NCBI RefSeq assembly: GCF_014356525.2 | Contig: NC_052506.1 | Span: 28,456,372 to 28,520,371 of the forward strand | DNA from: Nilaparvata lugens | Taxonomy: Eukaryota; Arthropoda; Insecta; Hemiptera; Delphacidae | Direction of reading: 5' to 3' | DNA length: 64,000 bases | In this document: positions 57,269-64,000 of the stretch, in pieces | Position numbering within the stretch: position 1 is the first letter of the stretch | How the letters are laid out: each line of letters starts with the position of its first letter | The notes under the pieces: model-generated | The model's database searches: none | Told to the model about the DNA's origin: nothing | The model's input: the letters and a program-made list of their open reading frames with translations, nothing else | Program-made: the position numbers and the translations under genes

Positions 57269-58570
57269 GCCTAAGCTAGGTTAAATCAGTTCACTACTGT
57301 CTTCTCTTTAGGAATATTTTTCAAAAACCGCTTGTACTTTCACAATATTGCTTGTTTTACAAAATTGAATTATTTTGTGCAATAATTATTGCTTAATGAA
57401 TCTTATAGCCAAATATCACCAGAAGGTTATTATGTGCTCATGATAAAAAATAACTTGTGAATAAGCGTAATCAGTTCCTACTACTCAAAATGTTTTTACA
57501 GCTGTACAGTAGAATAAATTAATACTACAATGCAGGTGGAATTCGTAGATGATCTTGAAGTGAATAATTCAATATTCAATTATTGTTTTTTATCATATTT
57601 GATCAGTTGCAACTGGTATTAGCACATCTCTTGGAAAACATTATCCATTAGCACCCATCTCTTGGAAAACATTACGACTACAAACGACTACATTTCAATG
57701 ACGTGATCATCGATCAGATAACATGCTTATCTAAAGCTAGAACTAGTGAGCAACGTTGTCAGTTTCATACCTAGAAATTTCTGGATGCCAGTGCTATTAG
57801 TCACGAGAAGTCATGAAAGTTTTATCAAATAAGATTATTTTTTTTTAGAATTTGAAAGAGATAATCAATTATTATTGGAACTATGGTTATTCCATCTAGG
57901 ATTTCTATCTTTATTAAATCTAGAAAAGGACAATAACAGTGTCTATTCAAATCAGTCGCAAGTAATTGTACGTTGGGGTGGTGTTTTGTTTTTTGTCTTG
58001 TTTTTTAATTTAGAAAAGATTGAAGGAACACACGATGCAAATAGGCTATATTTGCAAAAATCGTTCACATTAATTTAGACGAATATGTGATTAATTTGAT
58101 TAATATAGGCTATATATTAATGAATGATTTGATGATTGTATAAATAGTTCTGTCTTACTTTGTTCAAAAGCTATTACCAATTACAGTAGAATAGCACAAT
58201 AATGTTAATGTTTCTATCATTGAAACTCATTGATTATTTCATTACAATTCAGTTCTTAATCATCTCACTAAAATGATTAACACTTTCTTACATTCAAATT
58301 AGAAGTATCACAGAATTTTAATTTTACTGACAAGAAAATCGATAATAATGTGAAAAAAATTAGTCATTAATATTAGGCTAATGTACAATTTTGATAAAAC
58401 GATAGATAATATATTTTGAGGAAAGGTTATGGTTAAGTACAAAAAGGAGAGCACAGTAAGTGTGCTTTCATTACAGTTCTAGGCTGATAAATAAAATCAT
58501 TAATAAAATGCTATAGAATGGAAATGAGAAAGAAAGAACCCATAGATATGGGTTATTTATCAACAACCTT
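57269..58570. other. Downstream of the minus-strand gene; nothing recognised
   Basis: AT-rich sequence without repeat pairs or exons. Part is presumably the 3' UTR of the gene whose last exon ends at 58571. Confidence 0.4.
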
Positions 58571-58831
58571 CTAATTAGATTTTGTTTTCTTCTTCAACTT
58601 GGTTTTTATACTATTCGCCAAGCTATTTGAGCGACTAACATTTTCTTCGATTTGACTAGAACAAAACGAACTGCTTACACTGGTATCAATGGAACAATTC
58701 ATATTAGATCGGTTTATGATGTCTTCAGCTTCAAATACAACGAAGTCATTCTGCTGAGCAAGAGGAGCTAGAATTGTCAATTTTTCGTTGTCCAAAATCT
58801 CCACCACTGGATATGCACTCAAATTCCTCCT
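58571..58831 (-). CDS. Last exon of an unrecognised gene (86 codons)
   Basis: The minus-strand acceptor TTTCCATTCCAG is followed by an open frame ending in TAG at 58573-58571. The product starts RRNLSAYPVVEILDNEKLTI, contains an acidic FVVFEAEDIINR stretch and a Ser-rich segment, and ends in a lysine-rich tail (KLKKKTKSN). It has no transmembrane segment and no domain I can name. Phase 0 at entry is compatible with the exon at 62786-63007, so both may belong to one gene, with other exons in between or none. It resembles the cytosolic tail of a membrane protein, but that is a guess. Confidence 0.55.
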   Translation of the reverse strand, partial: RRNLSAYPVVEILDNEKLTILAPLAQQNDFVVFEAEDIINRSNMNCSIDTSVSSSFCSSQIEENVSRSNSLANSIKTKLKKKTKSN

Positions 58832-60131
58832 CTGGAATGGAAATCAATTATTATTGTAATTGTAATGTATCATATTTCAAACAATTTATACCTTCCGTTT
58901 AATGTTCTTCCCTTGTATTTTCCTTATTTAATCCAACTAAATTTTCAGAATGGATTTTTTGGAACTCTTTGTTGACTGTAAGAAATGGATAAACAGTAAT
59001 ATTTAGAATTATTATGTTGGATTTTTTGTGTTGTGCTTTATTGACTTTAATCAAAATTGTCAACTTTTTTGCATTTATGAATGAACAACATCTATCGCTA
59101 ACAAACACAATAGAAAGAGAGATGATTAGAATATATGTTTCTTGACTCCCAGAAATAAAGCAAATTCTTAGATGATTCTACAGGCTTTCTACCAACTTGG
59201 AATTATGAGTAATCCATCGAGATTGAATAGATAGCACATCTATGAGCTTAGACGTCCAACGTCTCAGTGTCAGCCATTGAAGATAAATAGCAGGTTATAT
59301 TTCGAGTTGATCATAATAAAGGGATATTGAAATAATATTCTACTGTTGTAAATGTAGGTGGAGGGAGAATGTTGTGTTTCACCTTCGCCTCCGCTCGGGA
59401 GACAATATTGTTTCCTCAGGGAGAAATGATCAGTTTTGGTCCACAATGTACAAATGATTGTTCAACACTTTGTTGATGTGAGTACAGACTGATATATTCC
59501 AACATTGACAAAATACAGAATAAAGCAGTAAATCTGGTGATTTGAAAATACTTGTCAAAAATTGATAAAGTCGTTTACAAATTAAATTATCAACCACATA
59601 GTATAAACTGTACGATTCAAATCTGGACAAAACATAATTATTCGTGAATACGTAAGTAAACTTAAACGATTAAGTATTCGATTTCCAATGATAGTTTTCC
59701 TAGTTTTTATAATTTCTCGTAATGGAATGATCATCTAATTTGTCTGATTTGTTGGCCAATTATGATTTGTTTTGGTAAGACAAATTGGGTCAGGAAATTG
59801 AAGTTGAAGTCTATGATTAAAGGCCGATGAGATTGGATGAACTGAAACGAGCCGAGAGGTTGTAAGTACCGCAGTAGATGTCATTAACAGTATTCATCGA
59901 AACCTTGAACATAATAATATAAATCATAAGTAGCATTAAATTTGGTTTGTGATTCGTTACTATGCAATTCTGTATATTATAAACTTGTTCATTTATTTTT
60001 GATATGCATGTATTTAACATTTTCTTGTATTCAGCTTATTGAGAATAGAATTCATTCATTTATTCAAACCAAACAAATAACTCATGAGTAGGTAAAGATT
60101 AGAGTTACAAATAAATTCCTCCGTATATTAG
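58832..60131. other. Presumed intron or intergenic DNA
   Basis: No further exon is evident on minus. Short frames at 58899-59108, 59430-59630 and 59817-60020 lack splice support. Confidence 0.4.
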
Positions 60132-62262
60132 TAGTCCAAGCAATGAATGCTCAAAAAAGGGTATAGAGGGAAATGTTTAAAAACAATCTTTGACCCCGCA
60201 GTTCCATTTAGGGTAGTAAGGAGGTAAACATATCAATTGTCCCCACCCCTACCAACGTTGCTAAGGGAGTGGGGGTGGTTCAAAGGTACCATTTTTTGGT
60301 TTCTCGCATATAACTCGAAAAATATGTATCTTACGGACATAACTGTTATATACAAAATTAAAGCTTACATAATTTCCTACAATATTTGTCTCACAACTTT
60401 TTCTATATCTTCTCTAGTTTCGAGATATCTGCTCTTGAATTGTGTGACATTTTTGAAACAAACACGTTTGCCACCAATTTTTTTCTATTTTTGCTCATAT
60501 TTTTTTGAAAATCGACGGGGAAAATCAACGCTGTTTATGAGTTTATAGAGCATTAAATTCTCTTCAATTTGATGTATAATTCACACTTTTATGAATTTCC
60601 CTGCACCTATTGCAGCAGCTTTAGTGTTGAGTGTGAAATCTCCAGTTTTGCAACAATAGACCAATTGACAATGTTTTAAATACAACTTTTGACTTTGTAG
60701 CTTTGTTAAGACTAGTTGGGAGGAGGACATATCAAAAGTCCCCATTCCTAACTCATGTGCTAAGGTGATGAGGGTGGTTTAAGAGTTGCATTTTTAGCGT
60801 TTTGCTCCCACGCTCATATCTGGAGAACAATGCGTTTAACCAGCATAATAAACAATCCAAAAATGAAGCTTGATAAATTCTCTACACTTTATGTTCAGTG
60901 GAACTTTGTGATATTCACAAAAGCTACCGAGATATTAGCTCTTAAAAGTTTGGAATTGTTGAAATAACAGGTTTTTATCCAATGTTTTGCTCTTTCAGGG
61001 CTTATAGCTCTTCAACAATGTATCGTAAAAACTTATGCTTATCGTAGGTTTGTAGAGCATTGAATTCTCTTTGAAATCATGTATTATTCCACTATTCCAA
61101 GTTTTCCTTTCATTGTTATAGTAGCTTCAATGTAGGGGTGAAATTTTCATTGCTGCAACAATTGATCGTTTGATAATGACATATGAAGGGGGGTGTCTGT
61201 GACACAATTTTTGACTTTGCGGCTTAATTTGGACTAGTTAGTAGGTGAAAATAGCAAAAGTGCGCATCTTTATCCCCTATGTGGAAGGTGTGGAACCGCC
61301 GAGTTGAGACTTGTTGCAGCAATGAAAGTTTCACCCCCTAAACATAAGTTTTTACGATGCATTGTTGGAGAGTTATAAGCCCTGAAAGAGAAAAAATTGT
61401 ATAAAAACCTGTTATTTCAACAATTAAACACCTTCAAGAGCGAATATCTCGGGAACTGTTGGGAATATCACGAAGTTCCACTGAACAAAAAGTGTAGAGA
61501 ATTTATCAAGCTTCATTTTTGAATAGTTAGTTATGTCGGTTGAATGCATTTTTCTCAAGATATGAGCGTGGGAGCAAAACGCTGTAAAATACAACTTTTA
61601 AACCACCCTCATCCCCTTAGCACATGAGTTAGGAATGGGGACTTTTGATATGTTCTCCTCCTAACTAGTCTCAACAAAGCTGCAAAGTCAAAAATGTTGT
61701 TTAAAACATTCCCTCCAAATACCTTTGTCAATTGGTCTATTGTTGCAAATATGGAAATTCCACACTCGATACTGAAGCTGCTGCAAAAGGAGTAGGGAAA
61801 TTCGCAAAAGTGTGAAATTATAATAAACCAAATTGAAGAAAATTTAATGCTCTATAAGCTCATAATCAGCATTGATTTTTCCCGTCGATTTTCAAAAAGT
61901 TATAAGAGCAAAAATATAAAAAAATTGGTGGCGACCGTGTTTTTTTCAAAAATGTCACACCTTCAAGAGCAGATATCTCGAAAACTAGAGGAGATATAAA
62001 AAAAGTTGTACAATGAATATTGTAGGAAATTATGTAAGCTTCAATTTTGAATACGACAGTTATGTCCTTAAGATACATAGTTTTCGAGTTATATGCGAGA
62101 AACCAAAAAATGGTACCTTTGAACCACCCCACCCCTTTAGCACAGGGGGTAGGGGTGGGAACTTTTGATATGTTTACCTCCTTACTACCCTAAACAGAAC
62201 TGCAGGGTTGAAAATTGTCTTCCCAACTTTTCCCTCTATAACCTTTCCTTGACTGGACTATA
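60132..62262. mobile_element. 2.1-kb foldback element
   Basis: The left half (60132 to about 61210) and right half (about 61310 to 62262) are inverted copies over almost 1 kb. Matching blocks are GGGTAGTAAGGAGGTAAACA, GGTTTCTCGCATATAACTCG, CTTACATAATTTCCTACAAT and CATATCAAAAGTCCCCATTC, with only a ~100-bp spacer. The ends are TAGTCCA-like. The minus frame 61866-62132 and the plus frame 60237-60548 are the same sequence in the two arms. A single-arm relative lies at 6246-7265. Confidence 0.92.
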
Positions 62263-62429
62263 GGTATCATCTTCCAATGAAGAAAACTATCAAAATACTA
62301 GTGACCCCCTGGGTTGGAGTACTCGCTCATGAACTGTTGTATTGGTCTTTAAAATCCACAGCTTTTAATTGTACAGAGTTGGTGAGAATTATGGAAACAG
62401 CTGAATATTTCTTTTACTAGGATAATTTA

Positions 62430-62580
62430 ACAGTAGGTTTCATGGGAATCCAATTCGAATTAAAAAAATAACAACTTTTCTGTTGCTTCAAAACTCTTGT
62501 TCGCCATCTTGGAACCGTCATATGAATCCAACTCCATTTCAAATCCAGCTTCATTTTGAATCCAACTTCATTTTTTCAAA
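62430..62580. repeat. Dispersed repeat shared with 9880-10010
   Basis: ACAGTAGGTTTCAT, a TTAAAAAAATAA run, TTGCTTCAAAA, CGCCATC and CCAACT(T/C)C blocks occur in the same order as in the TTLL3-like intron. Here TCCAACTTCATTTT is partly duplicated. Confidence 0.6.
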
Positions 62581-62785
62581 TGGGAACGTGGTCATGTTAT
62601 ACATGATTTCTAAACAGATTTAATACGGAGAAAATTAATGGCGAAAACCGTACATCGATATCTCAAACCATTCTCAGATTGCTAATTTTGCTGTTGCATC
62701 CTTCAAAACTTTACAGATGTAATAAATTTGAATTATTTGTAATGGATTGGAAGAACAACATAGATTATTGATCAAATGTATTTAC

Positions 62786-63007
62786 CTGACAAAACTGGAA
62801 CAACTTGGGGTACAAGCTCAAAATTGCTATCCAATATGTGGGAGCAAACCATGAGACGATAGGACAAACTGCAAACACAGCGTGGTGAATGGATGGGATG
62901 AAGAACAGTCTATAATCATTGCAGTACAGGAAAAGTCTTAGATCATCACTCGGGTCAGCTCCTCCTTCATTGAGCACAGCACCAAACGCTATTCCCATTT
63001 CATCAGC
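62786..63007 (-). CDS. Internal exon of an unrecognised multi-pass membrane protein (74 codons)
   Basis: The minus-strand acceptor TTCTACCTTTACAG (ending just above 63007) and the donor GTCAG|GTAAAT (below 62786) frame 74 whole codons. The product opens ADEMGIAFGAVLNEGGADPS, then DDLRLFLYCNDYRLFFIPS and HHAVFAVCPIVSWFAPTYW, then IAILSLYPKLFQFCQ. It has two hydrophobic segments rich in aromatic residues (about residues 33-50 and 52-70). I do not recognise the family. The splice sites, whole-codon length and composition make a real exon likely. It may belong with the terminal exon at 58571-58831. Confidence 0.62.
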
Positions 63008-64000
63008 CTGTAAAGGTAGAATGCATGCAATTTAAATTTTCTAGAACGTAGAATAAAGTAAATATTGTGGTACGATATATCATATTTGTAAAGCTCTTAG
63101 AATTTGTTAACAAAAATGTTATCGCAATAAGAAATCAATAGCTGTAAATGGAAATAATAATCAACTAACATAAGTTTTGGTTACTCTGAAGCGAATATCT
63201 TTGCAACAAAACCAGCTCGTCTCCTCTATACAATTTTAGTTTTTCCGCCGAAAAACCTTCGGATTTGGCAGGACCCTCAATTGTTCTGAGTTAAGAATAA
63301 ACTTGGTCCTTGTCATAGTATTGACATAGTCATGACAGAAATAAACACTTATTGACGTTTTTTACCTGTACCTAGTCAAACATATAAAAAATGTAGAAAA
63401 ATATAATTTTACAACTTTTTATGAAGATGGCCTTGCCCATAATAGATAGCATCACATTTTTCAAAGCATCACGGGTTCAGATGGTTTTCTGTTGTCCTCA
63501 ATATATTCCTCCACAGAGTAAAATGGTAAGATTATGGGACATCAAAAAAGTATTATTATAATATATAATTTAAAGTCTTGGGACGAGCTTCAATTATACG
63601 GAACATTTTTTTTTTTGAAAACAGAAGCGTAAACTTTGTAACCTTGGGGAGAAGCCTTCACCAAATATGTAAGCTAGATAGGAGGAAAAATTAAGAGAAT
63701 TAATTCAGAGAATTTTTCCCCCGTCACATTTGGACCTCTACCAAATGTGACGGGGGGAAAGAAACTATATATAATTATGATAAAGAAAGACTGAAACTTT
63801 AACCAACAGATTGGGTAGGTGTAAAGATAAAATCAAAGGTGAACAGTTACTATAAAATTTATTGAATCGTTATCGATATTATTCACATATAGGATTTCGG
63901 GTTTTAATAAACAATCAAATTAACAGATTAGAAGAAAACAATATTAAGGGCTACTCGCTTTGCTGCAATGAATCAATTTTTGTGGTAAAATAAATAAAAG
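63008..64000. other. Right edge, with one perfect hairpin
   Basis: No exon is identified upstream of 63007 on minus. At 63713-63760 TTCCCCCGTCACATTTGG and CCAAATGTGACGGGGGGAA form a nearly perfect stem with a 7-nt loop. Confidence 0.6.

Noticed and set aside
57875..58078. Plus-strand hydrophobic frame of 67 codons
   Set aside because: AT-rich chance frame with no splice or family support.

Overview
The window is animal nuclear DNA, most probably from an insect, and the repeat content suggests a hemipteran such as a planthopper (inference). The evidence is AT-rich sequence, genes split by large introns with GT-AG boundaries, two conserved animal genes (a TTLL3-type tubulin glycine ligase and ARGLU1), and dense families of small inverted-repeat DNA transposons and decayed LINEs. 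I saw no rRNA, tRNA, CRISPR array, operon or viral coding region.

Layout. Positions 1-4,300 (minus) hold a decayed two-ORF LINE of CR1/Jockey type whose 3' end lies beyond the left edge. Positions 4,300-8,600 are non-genic, with one arm of a foldback repeat and a small MITE. Positions 8,636-20,664 (plus) hold a complete-looking TTLL3-like gene that I assembled from ten coding exons with consistent phases (about 1,159 aa). Its fourth-last to second-last exons carry the ligase core. The last exon is a long unconserved tail ending in a predicted membrane anchor. Its largest intron holds a composite of nested transposons. Positions 20,690-23,340 are a ladder of tandem units, a (TG)n tract and three related repeat copies starting 26 bp after the TTLL3 stop. 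Positions 23,400-35,700 are intergenic and transposon-filled: MITEs, a Harbinger transposase pseudogene, a 3.8-kb inverted-repeat structure carrying a LINE insertion, and several foldbacks.

Positions 35,795-46,067 (minus) hold ARGLU1. Four coding exons are recognisable, but the exon expected to encode the central Glu/Arg-rich helix is not visible, and the flanking phases confirm that something is missing. Its introns contain a hAT-like element with an 8-bp near-perfect target duplication and several MITEs. Positions 47,274-51,732 look like a two-gene PIF/Harbinger transposon remnant with a SANT/Myb-like start on plus and a transposase piece on minus. Positions 51,733-58,500 are repeats. Positions 58,571-63,007 (minus) contain two spliced exons of an unrecognised gene, one of them hydrophobic, separated by a 2.1-kb foldback element.

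The two recognised genes (microtubule glycylation and pre-mRNA splicing/transcription) have no evident functional link. I found no clear new multi-gene system. The most unusual items are the membrane-anchored TTLL3 tail with an altered ATP-site loop, the ARGLU1 exon gap, and the architecture of the inverted-repeat elements.
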